Part shown: positions 42,988-52,516 of the stretch, in pieces
Position numbering within the stretch: the stretch's first letter is position 1
Layout: every line of letters begins with the position of its first letter
Assembly (NCBI RefSeq): GCF_048323695.1
Contig: NZ_JBLWFT010000007.1
Location: 62,001 to 126,000 of the forward strand
Reading direction: 5' to 3'
DNA: 64,000 nt
Origin: Aquisalimonas sp007126095
Lineage (GTDB): Bacteria > Pseudomonadota > Gammaproteobacteria > Nitrococcales > Aquisalimonadaceae
The notes under the pieces: generated by a model
Told to the model about the DNA's origin: nothing
Seen by the model: the letters and a program-made list of their open reading frames with translations, nothing else
Databases searched by the model: none
Made by a program: the position numbers and the translations under genes

Positions 42988-45867
42988 ATGAAACTGACAA
43001 AGAAAAAGGCATCGGCGGCCGGTGCCGCGGCTCCCGGACTGCTTGGCAAGGCGCTCACGCGACGGGCCTTTCTACAGGGGTCCGGGCTTGCCGTTGGTGG
43101 TGCTGCCGTTGCCGGAATGCTGCCCACGTCCATGATGCGCAAGGCGAAGGCCGCGCGCCGCATTGATCCGGATGCGGAAATCCGCGAAGTGTTGACCGTT
43201 TGCGGTCATTGCTCCGTGGGCTGCAGCACCATTGCCGAAGTGCAGAACGGCGTCTGGGTCGGTCAGGAGCCGGCGCTGGACAGCCCCATCAACCTGGGCG
43301 CGCACTGCGCCAAGGGTGCGGCCCTGCGTAATCACGGCCACAGCACCCGCCGGGTGAAGTACCCTATGAAGAAGGTCGCTGGCCGCTGGGAGCGGATCAG
43401 CTGGGAAGAGGCCATCGAGGAGATCGGCGACAAGCTGCTGCACATCCGTGACGAGTCCGGCCCGGATTCGCTCTGGTTTGCCGGCTCGTCCAAGGCCAAC
43501 AACGAGGGGGCCTACCTGCAGCGCAAGTTCGCTGCCTTCTGGGGCTCCAACAACTGTGACCACCAGGCGCGCATCTGCCACTCCACCACAGTGGCGGGCG
43601 TTGCGAACACCTGGGGTTACGGTGCGCAGACGAACTCCTACAACGACATCCTCAACTCCAAGTGCATCGTAATGTGCGGCTCCAACGCTGCCGAGGCCCA
43701 TCCGGTTGCCATGCAGATGATCCTGCGGGCGAAGGAACAGGGCTCCAAGATGGTGGTCATGGATCCGCGCTTCACCCGCACTGCCGCCCATGCGGACACC
43801 TACGTGCGATTCCGCTCGGGCACGGACGTGGCGTTGATCTGGGGCATTCTCTACCACGTCTTCGAGAACGAATGGGAAGACACCGAGTACCTGGCGCAGC
43901 GTGTCTTCGGCATGGACCGGGTCCGTGAGGAAGTCTCCAAATGGACGCCGGATCAGGTCGAGCGCGTGACCGGTGTGTCGGAAGAGGGTGTCTACGAAGT
44001 GGCCAGGATCATGGCCGAGAACCGCCCCGGTACCTTCGTGTGGTGCATGGGTGGTACGCAGCACACCATCGGCAACAACTATGTCCGCGCCTACAACTGC
44101 CTGCAGCTGGCGCTGGGCAACATCGGTGTCGAGGGTGGTGGTGCCAACATCTTCCGCGGTCACGACAACGTCCAGGGTGCCACTGACGTGGGCCCGAACC
44201 CGGACAACCTGCCTGGCTACTACCCCATCTCCGAGGGCGGCTGGCAGCACTGGTGCCGTGTGTGGGATGTGGACTACGACTGGCTGAGTGCCCGGTTCGA
44301 TCAGGACGAGTACGACGACGGCCAGGGCGGCACCGTGAAGCCGATGAACTCGGGCGGCATCACCGTCTCACGCTGGATTGACGGCGTTCTGGAGGACGCG
44401 GACAACATCTCCCAGAGGGACAATGTCCGTGCGGTGATGATGTGGGGTCATGCGCCCAACTCCCAGACCCGCGGGCCGGAGATGAAGGAAGCCATGGAGA
44501 AGGTGGATCTTCTCGTGGTCATCGACCCTTACCCCACGGTTACCGCCGTACTGCACGAGCGTTCCGACGACACCTACCTGCTGCCGGCGGCGACACAGTT
44601 CGAACAGACCGGTTCCGTGACGGCGTCGAACCGCTCCATACAGTGGCGGGAGCAGGTGATCGAGCCACTGTACGAGCACAAGTCCGACTCGGATATCGCC
44701 TACATGCTGGCCAGCAAGCTTGGTTTCGCCGACGAGATGTTCAAGAACATCGAAGTGGCGGACGGGCATGTGAGCCCAGAGAGCGTGCTGCGCGAGATCA
44801 ACCGAGGCACCTGGTCCATCGGCTACACCGGGCAGAGCCCGGAGCGGCTCAAGGAGCACATGGCCAACCAGAAATCCTTCGACGTCAAGTCGCTGAAGGC
44901 GCAGGGTGGCCCGGTGGACGGCGAGACCTACTGCCTGCCGTGGCCCTGCTACGGCACGCCAGAGATCAAGCACCCCGGGACCCATGTGCTCTATGACACC
45001 AGCAAGCACGTCATGGATGGTGGCGGCAACTTCCGCGCCAACTTCGGCACCGACTACGAGGGCGAGAATCTCCTCGCCGAAGGCTCGTGGTCCGAGGGTG
45101 CCGAGATTGAGGACGGCTATCCCGAGTTCGACTCGGAGCTGCTGAAGCAGCTGGGCTGGTGGGACGATCTCACCGACGAGGAGAAGGAGTACGCCGAAGG
45201 TCGCTCGTGGACCACGGACCTCTCGGGCGGCATTATCCGCGTGGCGATGGAGCATGGCTGCCATCCCTTCGGTAACGCCAAGGCCCGTGCCTACGTCTGG
45301 AACTTCCCGGACCCGGTGCCACTGCACCGTGAGCCGCTCTACACTCCGCGGTACGACTTGGTCGAGGACTTCCCGACCTACGAAGACCGCAAGGTGTTCT
45401 ACCGGCTGCCGACCCGTTTCGAGTCCGTGCAGGCAACCGACTACTCCGACGACTACCCGCTGATCCACACCAGCGGCCGTCTGGTGGAGTACGAGGGTGG
45501 CGGTGAGGAGACGCGCTCCAACCCGTGGCTCGCCGAACTCAAGCAGGACATGTTCGTCGAGATCAACCCGGCCGACGCCAACGATGCGGGGGTCCGCAAT
45601 GGCGAAATGGTCTGGCTGGAAGGCCCGGAAGGCGGCCGCATCCGCATCAAGGCCCTGGTCACGGACCGCGTCGGCCGCGGCACGGTGTTCACGCCATTCC
45701 ACTTCGGCGGGCACTTCCAGGGTGAGGACCTCATCGACCGGTATCCGGAAGGAGCCGCGCCCTATGTCCGGGGTGAGTCGACCAACACGGCGACCACCTA
45801 CGGGTACGACTCGGTCACCATGATGCAGGAAACCAAGACCACCCTTTGCCGCGTGACGCCGGCCTGA
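42988..45867 (+). CDS. fdhA: Formate dehydrogenase alpha subunit (Mo-bis-MGD, Cys type)
   Basis: The 959-residue catalytic subunit has a TAT leader (LTRRAFLQGSGLAVGG), a 4Fe-4S site (Cys72, 75, 79, 107) and the molybdopterin domains. The metal ligand is Cys197 in DHQARICHSTTVAG, encoded by TGC at 43576-43578; the E. coli FdnG equivalent is selenocysteine. The enzyme oxidises formate to carbon dioxide in the periplasm and passes electrons to FdhB and FdhC. GAGGAG precedes the ATG. Confidence 0.97.
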   Translation: MKLTKKKASAAGAAAPGLLGKALTRRAFLQGSGLAVGGAAVAGMLPTSMMRKAKAARRIDPDAEIREVLTVCGHCSVGCSTIAEVQNGVWVGQEPALDSPINLGAHCAKGAALRNHGHSTRRVKYPMKKVAGRWERISWEEAIEEIGDKLLHIRDESGPDSLWFAGSSKANNEGAYLQRKFAAFWGSNNCDHQARICHSTTVAGVANTWGYGAQTNSYNDILNSKCIVMCGSNAAEAHPVAMQMILRAKEQGSKMVVMDPRFTRTAAHADTYVRFRSGTDVALIWGILYHVFENEWEDTEYLAQRVFGMDRVREEVSKWTPDQVERVTGVSEEGVYEVARIMAENRPGTFVWCMGGTQHTIGNNYVRAYNCLQLALGNIGVEGGGANIFRGHDNVQGATDVGPNPDNLPGYYPISEGGWQHWCRVWDVDYDWLSARFDQDEYDDGQGGTVKPMNSGGITVSRWIDGVLEDADNISQRDNVRAVMMWGHAPNSQTRGPEMKEAMEKVDLLVVIDPYPTVTAVLHERSDDTYLLPAATQFEQTGSVTASNRSIQWREQVIEPLYEHKSDSDIAYMLASKLGFADEMFKNIEVADGHVSPESVLREINRGTWSIGYTGQSPERLKEHMANQKSFDVKSLKAQGGPVDGETYCLPWPCYGTPEIKHPGTHVLYDTSKHVMDGGGNFRANFGTDYEGENLLAEGSWSEGAEIEDGYPEFDSELLKQLGWWDDLTDEEKEYAEGRSWTTDLSGGIIRVAMEHGCHPFGNAKARAYVWNFPDPVPLHREPLYTPRYDLVEDFPTYEDRKVFYRLPTRFESVQATDYSDDYPLIHTSGRLVEYEGGGEETRSNPWLAELKQDMFVEINPADANDAGVRNGEMVWLEGPEGGRIRIKALVTDRVGRGTVFTPFHFGGHFQGEDLIDRYPEGAAPYVRGESTNTATTYGYDSVTMMQETKTTLCRVTPA

Positions 45868-45893
45868 GAACGATTTGAGAGGAGAAAGCCGTC

Positions 45894-46484
45894 ATGGCAA
45901 GAATGAAATTTCTCTGTGACGCCGAACGCTGCATCGAGTGCCAGGCCTGTGTCACGGCTTGTAAGAATGAGCACGAGGTGCCGTGGGGCGTGAACCGCCG
46001 CCGGGTCATCGTCATGAACGATGGCCAGCCCGGCGAAAAAGCCATTTCCGTGGCCTGTATGCACTGTACTGACGCACCCTGTGCGGCGGTCTGTCCGGTG
46101 GATTGCTTCTACACCACCGCCGACGGGATCGTTCTGCACGACAAGGATCTATGCATCGGTTGTGGCTACTGCTTCTACGCGTGTCCGTTTGGCGCGCCGC
46201 AGTATCCGCAGCAGACGGCATTCGGGGTGCGCGGCAAGATGGACAAGTGCACCTTCTGCGCAGGCGGCCCGGAAACGGCGCACTCCCAGGAAGAGCTGAC
46301 CAAGTACGGCACCAACCGTGTCGAGGAAGGCAAACTTCCGCTGTGTGCCGAGATGTGTGCGACCAAGGCGCTGATCGCGGGGGATGGCAACGTCATTGCG
46401 GATATCTACCGCAAGCGTGTCATGACCCGTGGCGGCAGGCCGCAGACGTGGGGCTGGCAGGCTGCTTACGGGCAGGATGTCTGA
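45894..46484 (+). CDS. fdhB: Formate dehydrogenase iron-sulfur subunit
   Basis: The 196-residue subunit has four 4Fe-4S motifs: CIECQACVTACKNEHEVP, CMHCTDAPCAAVCPVDCF, CIGCGYCFYACPFGAP, and CTFCAGG paired with a later CAEMCATKAL. It relays electrons from FdhA to the membrane cytochrome. It lacks the C-terminal membrane helix of E. coli FdnH, as is usual in the FdhABC type. It is separated from fdhA by 26 bases. Confidence 0.96.
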   Translation: MARMKFLCDAERCIECQACVTACKNEHEVPWGVNRRRVIVMNDGQPGEKAISVACMHCTDAPCAAVCPVDCFYTTADGIVLHDKDLCIGCGYCFYACPFGAPQYPQQTAFGVRGKMDKCTFCAGGPETAHSQEELTKYGTNRVEEGKLPLCAEMCATKALIAGDGNVIADIYRKRVMTRGGRPQTWGWQAAYGQDV

Positions 46485-46566
46485 CGGGGTTGAAGCCGGG
46501 GCCTGTGCGCGGGCCCCGGCCGATCGGCCGGTGAACAAGAACAGCAAGGCTGGAGAGGAGCATTCC

Positions 46567-46761
46567 ATGATGCCTAGAAAATTCACCCTGTCAGCGACCG
46601 CGGCCCTGAGCCTGGCACTGTTGGCGGGTTGTTCCGATGTGACGCTGTACGAACCCGGTGTCTACAAGGGCGGCGGTGACGAGACAGCATCGGAAGAAGC
46701 CGCCGAGCGCCGGGCAGGGGCTCTGAGAGACCGTGCGCAGTCCGCCCACACTGACCGCTAG
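46567..46761 (+). CDS. Small lipoprotein of the fdh operon
   Basis: The 64-residue protein has a lipoprotein signal peptide ending in LLAGCSDV, so it should be lipidated at Cys22. The mature part is about 40 residues (VTLYEPGVYKGGGDETASEEAAERRAGALRDRAQ). Its place between fdhB and fdhC suggests a role in complex assembly or stability, but none is known. Confidence 0.82.
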   Translation: MMPRKFTLSATAALSLALLAGCSDVTLYEPGVYKGGGDETASEEAAERRAGALRDRAQSAHTDR

Positions 46762-46776
46762 CGCGAGGAGGTCCAC

Positions 46777-47892
46777 ATGAGTGAGCACCAGCAAGCAGCG
46801 GTGCGCGCAAGGCGCAGGTGGCGCTCCATGATCTGGAGCATCGTCGCCATCTTTGTCCTTGCCGTGGCACTGCCTTCTGCCGGGTATCTCTTTGCGCAGA
46901 CCACCACGGGCGAGCCCCAGCGGCAGTTCTCTGAGCAAAGCGAAAGCAATCCCCGGTCCGACATGTGGCGTGACGGGCGGCGCGGCGAGGGTGGTTTCAC
47001 GACCCAGACCGGGCCTTACGTCACCAACCAGATGATGACCAACGTCGGCGAGAATTACCGCCAGATCCGCACGGGTCCCGTGACCACGGTGGGTGGCTGG
47101 TTCCTGGTGATCGTCTTCCTGGCGATTACCGCCTTCTTCCTGCTCACCGGGCAGAAGAAGATCGAGGGAGGCCGTTCCGGGCAGACCATCGTGCGATGGC
47201 AGGCCTACGAGCGATTCCTCCACTGGTTCACGGCGATCTCCTTCATCATTCTCGCCATCACCGGTCTGAGCCTGCTGTTCGGCAGGACGGTGCTGATCCC
47301 GATCTTCGGTCACCAGGGCTTTGCCGCGTACGCGCAGCTTGCCTACGGGACCCATAACGTGGTCGGCCCCGTCTTCTCGGTGGGTGTGCTGATGATGATC
47401 GTGCTCTGGGTGCGCCACAATATTCCCAACAAGACCGACCTGGAGTGGTTCAAGCAGGGCGGTGGTATTGTCGGGAACAAACACCCGTCGGCGGGCAAGA
47501 TGAACGGCGGTGAGAAGGTCTGGTTCTGGGGCGGCGTCTTCGCCCTCGGGCTGACGGTGATCATCACCGGCTTTATCGCGCTCTTCCCGAACTGGGGCTT
47601 CCAGACCCGGGAGATCATGTCGTGGTCGCTGATCATCCACGCCGTGGCGGCGACTCTCTGGATCGGCCTGTTCCTGGGTCATGCCTACATCGGTACGCTC
47701 GGAACCGAGGGCGCCCTCGAGGGGATGACCCGCGGGCGTGTTGATACGGCATGGGCGAAGCAGCACCACGACCTGTGGTATCAGGATGTGGTGGCGTCCG
47801 GCGAGAAGCCGGTTCCGGAGGAGGAACTCCGGAGCGACGGTAAACAGGCGTCGCCAGGCGGGTCGAGACCGGCGGGGCAGCAGGGTTCCTGA
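46777..47892 (+). CDS. fdhC: Formate dehydrogenase cytochrome b subunit
   Basis: The 371-residue subunit has an extra N-terminal membrane helix (IWSIVAIFVLAVALPSAGYLF) and a periplasmic segment before the four-helix cytochrome b core (RWQAYERFLHWFTAISFIILAITGL, AQLAYGTHNVVGPVFSVGVLMM, WSLIIHAVAATLWIGLFLGHAYIG). Histidines in these helices bind two b haems, and quinone is reduced at the membrane. This long form is typical of the FdhABC type. A terminator follows 26 bases after the stop. Confidence 0.95.
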   Translation: MSEHQQAAVRARRRWRSMIWSIVAIFVLAVALPSAGYLFAQTTTGEPQRQFSEQSESNPRSDMWRDGRRGEGGFTTQTGPYVTNQMMTNVGENYRQIRTGPVTTVGGWFLVIVFLAITAFFLLTGQKKIEGGRSGQTIVRWQAYERFLHWFTAISFIILAITGLSLLFGRTVLIPIFGHQGFAAYAQLAYGTHNVVGPVFSVGVLMMIVLWVRHNIPNKTDLEWFKQGGGIVGNKHPSAGKMNGGEKVWFWGGVFALGLTVIITGFIALFPNWGFQTREIMSWSLIIHAVAATLWIGLFLGHAYIGTLGTEGALEGMTRGRVDTAWAKQHHDLWYQDVVASGEKPVPEEELRSDGKQASPGGSRPAGQQGS

Positions 47893-47918
47893 ACCCGGCT
47901 GCAGCTGTCCGTAATAGC

Positions 47919-47956
47919 GGCAGGTGGTCTCCGGACCGCCTGCCGTTTGTTGTTTG
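47919..47956 (+). terminator. Rho-independent terminator of the fdh operon
   Basis: GGCAGGTGGTC (47919-47929), loop TCCG, GACCGCCTGCC (47934-47944) with one G-U pair, followed by GTTTGTTGTTTG. It closes the sigma-54-driven fdh unit. Confidence 0.8.
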
Positions 47957-47971
47957 TGAGGTGATGGCCGA

Positions 47972-48466
47972 ATGAAATTCATGCGTGTCGCCCGGCTCGA
48001 CGACACCGACGAGCACGTCTACGACAACGCCGCCCGGGTTGGTGAACCGGCGGTGCCCGGCAGTTTCGTGTTCACGTTCTCCGACCGTGATCCGACCCTC
48101 TTCGAAGGCAAGGAGAAGCAGGCGTTCCGCCACGGCTTTCTGGGAACGCGCAGCTTCGGCTGGGCAACCGTGGTGGTAGTGGACGATATCGAGGAGGGCG
48201 AGTACAAGAGTGTGATCGAGAGCCTCGCCCACCATTTCGTCAGCGAGTACGGTGCGCCCAGCATGGAGGCGGCGTTACCCGTGGCCAGACAGGAGGCGGA
48301 GTACGCCGCCGGGCTCTGCGAGCATGAGGTCAACACCCTGCTGGCCGTGGAACGGGCTGCCGACGAGGACGGTATTCACGAGGCCTTCAAGACGGTGCAG
48401 CCCCACGCCGACTGGGAAGGTGAGGGTCAGCCCGTGCGTGTCTGGGATTTCTTTCGGGACGAGTAG
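47972..48466 (+). CDS. DUF6505-like protein of unknown function
   Basis: The 164-residue protein (MKFMRVARLDDTDEHVYDNAARVGEPAVPGSFVF, GFLGTRSFGWATVVVVDDI, SLAHHFVSEYGAPSMEAALPVARQEAEYAAGLCEHEVNTLLAVER) looks like DUF6505 proteins, which I recall as neighbours of formate dehydrogenase and molybdenum genes; the family name is tentative. It is soluble with no signal peptide. It follows the fdh terminator and has GAGGTGATGG before its ATG, so it may be expressed by read-through or separately. Confidence 0.7.
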   Translation: MKFMRVARLDDTDEHVYDNAARVGEPAVPGSFVFTFSDRDPTLFEGKEKQAFRHGFLGTRSFGWATVVVVDDIEEGEYKSVIESLAHHFVSEYGAPSMEAALPVARQEAEYAAGLCEHEVNTLLAVERAADEDGIHEAFKTVQPHADWEGEGQPVRVWDFFRDE

Positions 48467-48611
48467 ATTCTCTCGTGGGACGTTGCGTTTTCGTTCATTC
48501 GATCCGACCATGAAGTAGTGGCCTGTACAAGGATGGTTCAGGCTGGTGTTCGGTACCCGAAAGGCACGGCCGGCTCCGCTGGTCCGGCCCCGACGCAGTG
48601 AGGTTACCCGT

Positions 48612-50414
48612 ATGAGCGAGTCACAAGGTCAGTTCTCCCAGGTCGATCCCGAGAAACTCTCCCGGTCCATGATGGATGTTGCTGGCAAGAGCCAGGAACT
48701 GGTCAAGGACTTCCTCGCTCGTCAGCAGTCGAGCCAGAACATCAGTGGCGACGAAGCCCGCCACATGATGCAGCTGTTTCAGGATTTCTACGCCCGGCTC
48801 ATGTCCGACCCGGCGACGCTGGTCCAGGCGCAGATGCAATTCTGGCAGGACTACATGTCGCTGATGCAGACCACCGGGTTGCGCATGATGGGGCTGGAGA
48901 CGGAAAGCGCCGTGAAGCCCAAGCCGGGGGACAAGCGGTTCCGGGACGCCCGGTGGGAAGAGAATCCGCTGTTCGACTTCATCAAGCAGTCCTATCTGCT
49001 CACCGCCGATCACATTCACCACACGGTCGCCGGCGTCGAGGGCCTGGACGACAAGACCCGCCGCAAGGTGGATTTCTACACCCGCCAGTTCGTGAACGCC
49101 ATGTCGCCATCCAACTTCGTGGCGACCAACCCGGAGGTGCTGCAGAAGACTATCGACACGGGCGGGCAGAACCTGCTTGATGGTCTCAACAAGCTGCTGG
49201 AGGATCTTGAGCGCGGCAACGGAGAACTCAAGATCCGTATGACTCACCCGGAAGCGTTCGAGGTGGGTAAGGACGTCGCAGTGGCCCCGGGTAAGGTGGT
49301 TTATCAGAATGACCTGATCCAGCTGATCCAGTACGAGCCGGCCACCAAGGAGGTGAGCAAGCGGCCGATCATCATCACGCCGCCCTGGATCAACAAATAC
49401 TACATCCTGGATCTGCGTCCGCAGAACTCGGTGGTGCGCTGGCTAGTGGAGCAGGGCCATACGGTGTTCATGATCTCGTGGCGCAACCCGACCGCGGAGC
49501 TTGCCAGCAAGACTTTCGACGACTACATGCTCGAAGGCCCGCTGGCGGCCATGGACGTGGCAGAGGAAATTACCGGCGAGTCGGAAGTGAACATGGTGGG
49601 GTACTGCCTCGGGGGCACGCTGCTCGCATCGACTCTCGCCTACTGTGCCGAGACGGGCGACAAGCGACCGCAGAGCGCGACGTTCTTCGTGACCCTGCTG
49701 GACTTCGAGAGCCCCGGTGATCTGGAGCTGTTCATCGACGAGGAGCAGCTGGAGGTGCTGGAGAAGCAGATGGAGGAGCGCGGCGTGCTCAAGGGCAGCC
49801 AGATGGCGACGGCCATGAACATGCTCCGCGACAATGATCTGATCTGGTCATTCTTCGTCAACAACTACCTGCACGGCCAGGATCCGTTCCCGTTTGACCT
49901 GCTGTACTGGAACCAGGATTCCACCAACATGCCCGCACGGATGCATTCGTTCTATCTCCGCAACATGTACCTGCGCAACAAGCTGCGGGAGCCGGGCGGC
50001 ATCTCGCTGAATGGCGTACCCATCGACCTGTCGAAGGTCAAGGTGCCGGCCTACTACATCTCGACCAAGGAAGACCATATTGCACCGTGGCAGGCAACCT
50101 ATTCGGGGGCGCGCCTGCTGTCCAGCAACGTCAAGTTCACCCTCGGCATGTCGGGCCACATTGCCGGTGTCGTCAATCCGCCCAGCAAGAACAAGTACGG
50201 CTACTGGACGAATCCCAAGAGCGGCAAGCTACCCGCCTCGCCGGATGACTGGATGGAGAAGGCGGCCTTCAACGAAGGCTCCTGGTGGCCGGACTGGAAC
50301 AACTGGCTCGCCGACAAGAGTGGCGGCAAGGTCGCCGCCCGCAAGCCGGGCAGCAAGAAGCACCGCCCCATCGAGGATGCACCGGGGAGCTACGTTCGGG
50401 AGCGCCACGACTGA
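48612..50414 (+). CDS. phaC: Class I polyhydroxyalkanoate synthase
   Basis: The 600-residue enzyme polymerises hydroxyacyl-CoA to PHA. The lipase-like box is GYCLGG with catalytic Cys332; Asp (STKEDHIAPW) and His (GMSGHIAGVVNPP) complete the triad. The N-terminal PhaC domain is present (ENPLFDFIKQSYLLTADHI). Length and sequence fit class I. I chose ATG at 48612, eight bases after GAGG; the frame is open 22 codons further. phaA, phaB and phaE are not in the window. Confidence 0.97.
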   Translation: MSESQGQFSQVDPEKLSRSMMDVAGKSQELVKDFLARQQSSQNISGDEARHMMQLFQDFYARLMSDPATLVQAQMQFWQDYMSLMQTTGLRMMGLETESAVKPKPGDKRFRDARWEENPLFDFIKQSYLLTADHIHHTVAGVEGLDDKTRRKVDFYTRQFVNAMSPSNFVATNPEVLQKTIDTGGQNLLDGLNKLLEDLERGNGELKIRMTHPEAFEVGKDVAVAPGKVVYQNDLIQLIQYEPATKEVSKRPIIITPPWINKYYILDLRPQNSVVRWLVEQGHTVFMISWRNPTAELASKTFDDYMLEGPLAAMDVAEEITGESEVNMVGYCLGGTLLASTLAYCAETGDKRPQSATFFVTLLDFESPGDLELFIDEEQLEVLEKQMEERGVLKGSQMATAMNMLRDNDLIWSFFVNNYLHGQDPFPFDLLYWNQDSTNMPARMHSFYLRNMYLRNKLREPGGISLNGVPIDLSKVKVPAYYISTKEDHIAPWQATYSGARLLSSNVKFTLGMSGHIAGVVNPPSKNKYGYWTNPKSGKLPASPDDWMEKAAFNEGSWWPDWNNWLADKSGGKVAARKPGSKKHRPIEDAPGSYVRERHD

Positions 50415-50470
50415 TTATCGGAGTGGCCGGGCCTCGGCTAATGCGCCGGCCCGGTCGCGCATCCGTTGGC

Positions 50471-52420
50471 TCAGGCGCAGCAGCTCGCGGCGTTCCTGCC
50501 CGGTGGCAGGGTGATGGCCGGGTTGCGGTCGAAGAATCCCGACGGCATCAGCCTGAAGCCGCAGGTCACGCAGGGTTGCACCGGGTAGTCCTCGGGGCGG
50601 ACCGGGTGGTGCAGACCGAAGACGTGCCAGAGTACCAGGTCGGTATCCACCAAGTTGCGATCGGCGGACGTCCACTCCGGCAGGCCCTGCCCGGGGCCCG
50701 ACTGGTTCACGAACTCGCCGGCGGGATAGCGCTCCTCCGCGTTGAAGGGCGTGACCCACAGGTGATTCTGGATGAACCTGCCGCGCTGGCCGGACCGCGA
50801 CTGCGGCTGCGTATATGGCGTCACCGGGTTGGTGGCTTCGAGCTTGAAGCCGGTGGGCTGGCCCACGGCGTTGCGGCGCTGTCGGTTCACCACCTTCCAG
50901 TAGCGCATGGTCTCGCTGTTCGCCCGCCGCTGCGCCGCCCGCTCCGTCTCGAGCAGGGTCGCCTCCTCGCGGAACGCGTTGCCATACGGATTCTCGGGCC
51001 CCTCCGGCGGCACCACCACGTTGTACTCCATTACCGCGTTGTCGGGGCCGTCCACGTCCATGTCGAGCCGGGCGCAGAACAGGTGCTGGTGGATCTGGCC
51101 GGCCACGCCCGGGGCCACCTCATTGGCGTAAGGCGACGGTTTGCCCGGCTCGCAGGCTACCGTGTTGATGATGCCGGTGGCCTTCATTTCGAATTCCACC
51201 ATACCCGTCTGGTAGAGGTACCAGTAAGACGCGTATTCGTAGTTGCCGACGGTGGAGATGGAGGAAATCACCAGGCGCCGCAGTCGCCGTACCTCCGTGT
51301 GGTCGGTACGGAAGTCCCAGTGCTTCCAGGCAATGCCGTTGTCTTCCTCGTGGATGCAGATGGCATTGGCGATCTTGATGGGCTCACCGTCGATGCCGTT
51401 GACGTAGGCGTCCAGGTAGCGGATGGCACCCAGGCAGTCGCAGCCCAGTGTCAGGGAGTTCGCCAGCTTGCCCAGGCCGTACTCGCCGATGTCGAAGACG
51501 TTCTTCCGATAGTGGCCGGCGGCAGGGCTGCCGTAGGGGACGACCATCTCGGCCAGTGAGGCCCGGTGGAGGATCGGGCGACGCTCATCGCCCTCGGTAT
51601 GGCCCAGCGTGTGCAGGGTCAGCCCTTCCCGGGCGTTGAAGCCGATGCGCACATCCCAGCCCTGCCAGCGCAGTAGATTGCCTTCCAGGGTGAAGCTCGG
51701 CCCGTCGCTCTGGATGACGTCCAGCGGCTTGATGTCGCCACGGTGTTCGCCGACCAGCTCCGCCTCGTAGTTCGACTCACCCCGGGGGACCGGCACCGGT
51801 TCCCGGTCCGCGTAGTGATCGTCCACGCGAATGACCTCGAGGGTGTCCACGTCCACCACGGCGTTCACCCCTTCGATGGGGTGGGCGTAGAAGTTGTCGC
51901 GGGCATGATTGCGGACCCATGCGAAGGTGTGGGATAAGCGGCGTCCCTCTTCGCCCGGGACGTCAAAGCGACCCGCCGACCACGGGTCCACGCAGACCAG
52001 TGACATGTCGTCGATGCCGCGGCGGGCGCAGGCCTTGATGAACGCCGGGTCTGCCTTGACTGCGTCCTCGATGGCCATGAACTCCTCCAGCATGATCATG
52101 GGCCGCGCGTCCGGCAGGTGTTCGCTGGAGAGGATACGATGTTCGTCCAGGGAGAGAATGCCCAGGGTCACGCCGATACCGCCGGGCCGCGACACCACGA
52201 ATCGGACCCGGCGGTCCAGCGGCTGTCCCGGCTGCCAACCTCGGATCGACTCCTTGTCGGGTTCTTCCAGGGTCAGCCGTTCGAAGCGCAGCGGCTCGGG
52301 CCCGAGTGCTTCCCGCAGCAGGGCGGCGGCCGTGCGCATCTCCTCGGGGCCAAGCGGGTCCAGCGGGTGGAATGTATCGGCCGTTGCGCCGATCGGAGTG
52401 GATTCGCTACTGATCGCCAT
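50471..52420 (-). CDS. Copper-containing primary-amine oxidase
   Basis: The 649-residue enzyme oxidises primary amines to aldehyde, ammonia and hydrogen peroxide. The cofactor tyrosine is Tyr394 in VGNYEYASYW, the catalytic base Asp310 in FDIGEYGLG, and copper ligands are His444 and His446 (HQHLFCARLD) plus a His near 604 in GLHHPVRPEDYP. It has no signal peptide, unlike periplasmic TynA, so it should be cytoplasmic. The C-terminus ends in CVTCGF and SCCA, an unusual Cys-rich tail. Confidence 0.95.
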   Translation of the reverse strand: MAISSESTPIGATADTFHPLDPLGPEEMRTAAALLREALGPEPLRFERLTLEEPDKESIRGWQPGQPLDRRVRFVVSRPGGIGVTLGILSLDEHRILSSEHLPDARPMIMLEEFMAIEDAVKADPAFIKACARRGIDDMSLVCVDPWSAGRFDVPGEEGRRLSHTFAWVRNHARDNFYAHPIEGVNAVVDVDTLEVIRVDDHYADREPVPVPRGESNYEAELVGEHRGDIKPLDVIQSDGPSFTLEGNLLRWQGWDVRIGFNAREGLTLHTLGHTEGDERRPILHRASLAEMVVPYGSPAAGHYRKNVFDIGEYGLGKLANSLTLGCDCLGAIRYLDAYVNGIDGEPIKIANAICIHEEDNGIAWKHWDFRTDHTEVRRLRRLVISSISTVGNYEYASYWYLYQTGMVEFEMKATGIINTVACEPGKPSPYANEVAPGVAGQIHQHLFCARLDMDVDGPDNAVMEYNVVVPPEGPENPYGNAFREEATLLETERAAQRRANSETMRYWKVVNRQRRNAVGQPTGFKLEATNPVTPYTQPQSRSGQRGRFIQNHLWVTPFNAEERYPAGEFVNQSGPGQGLPEWTSADRNLVDTDLVLWHVFGLHHPVRPEDYPVQPCVTCGFRLMPSGFFDRNPAITLPPGRNAASCCA

Positions 52421-52452
52421 GCCCCGTCACCTCCCGACCAACTGATTAGCTT

Positions 52453-52482
52453 GAGATAAGCAGAGGCGGGGTGGCGCGTCAA
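52453..52482 (-). promoter_or_regulatory. Possible promoter of the amine oxidase gene
   Basis: On the minus strand TTGACG (52482-52477), an 18-base spacer and TATCTC (52458-52453) lie 33 bases before the ATG. The -35 is good, the -10 weak. Confidence 0.35.
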
Positions 52483-52516
52483 GCGGCGGCTGACGAAGGG
52501 TCACGGGTCCCGCCGT

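Noticed and set aside
43576..43578. Possible selenocysteine codon in fdhA
   Set aside because: The codon is TGC (Cys), not TGA, so no Sec insertion element is needed or expected.
50427..50454. Hairpin after phaC as a terminator
   Set aside because: CCGGGCC/GGCCCGG pair across a 14-base loop with no T-tract; too weak to call.
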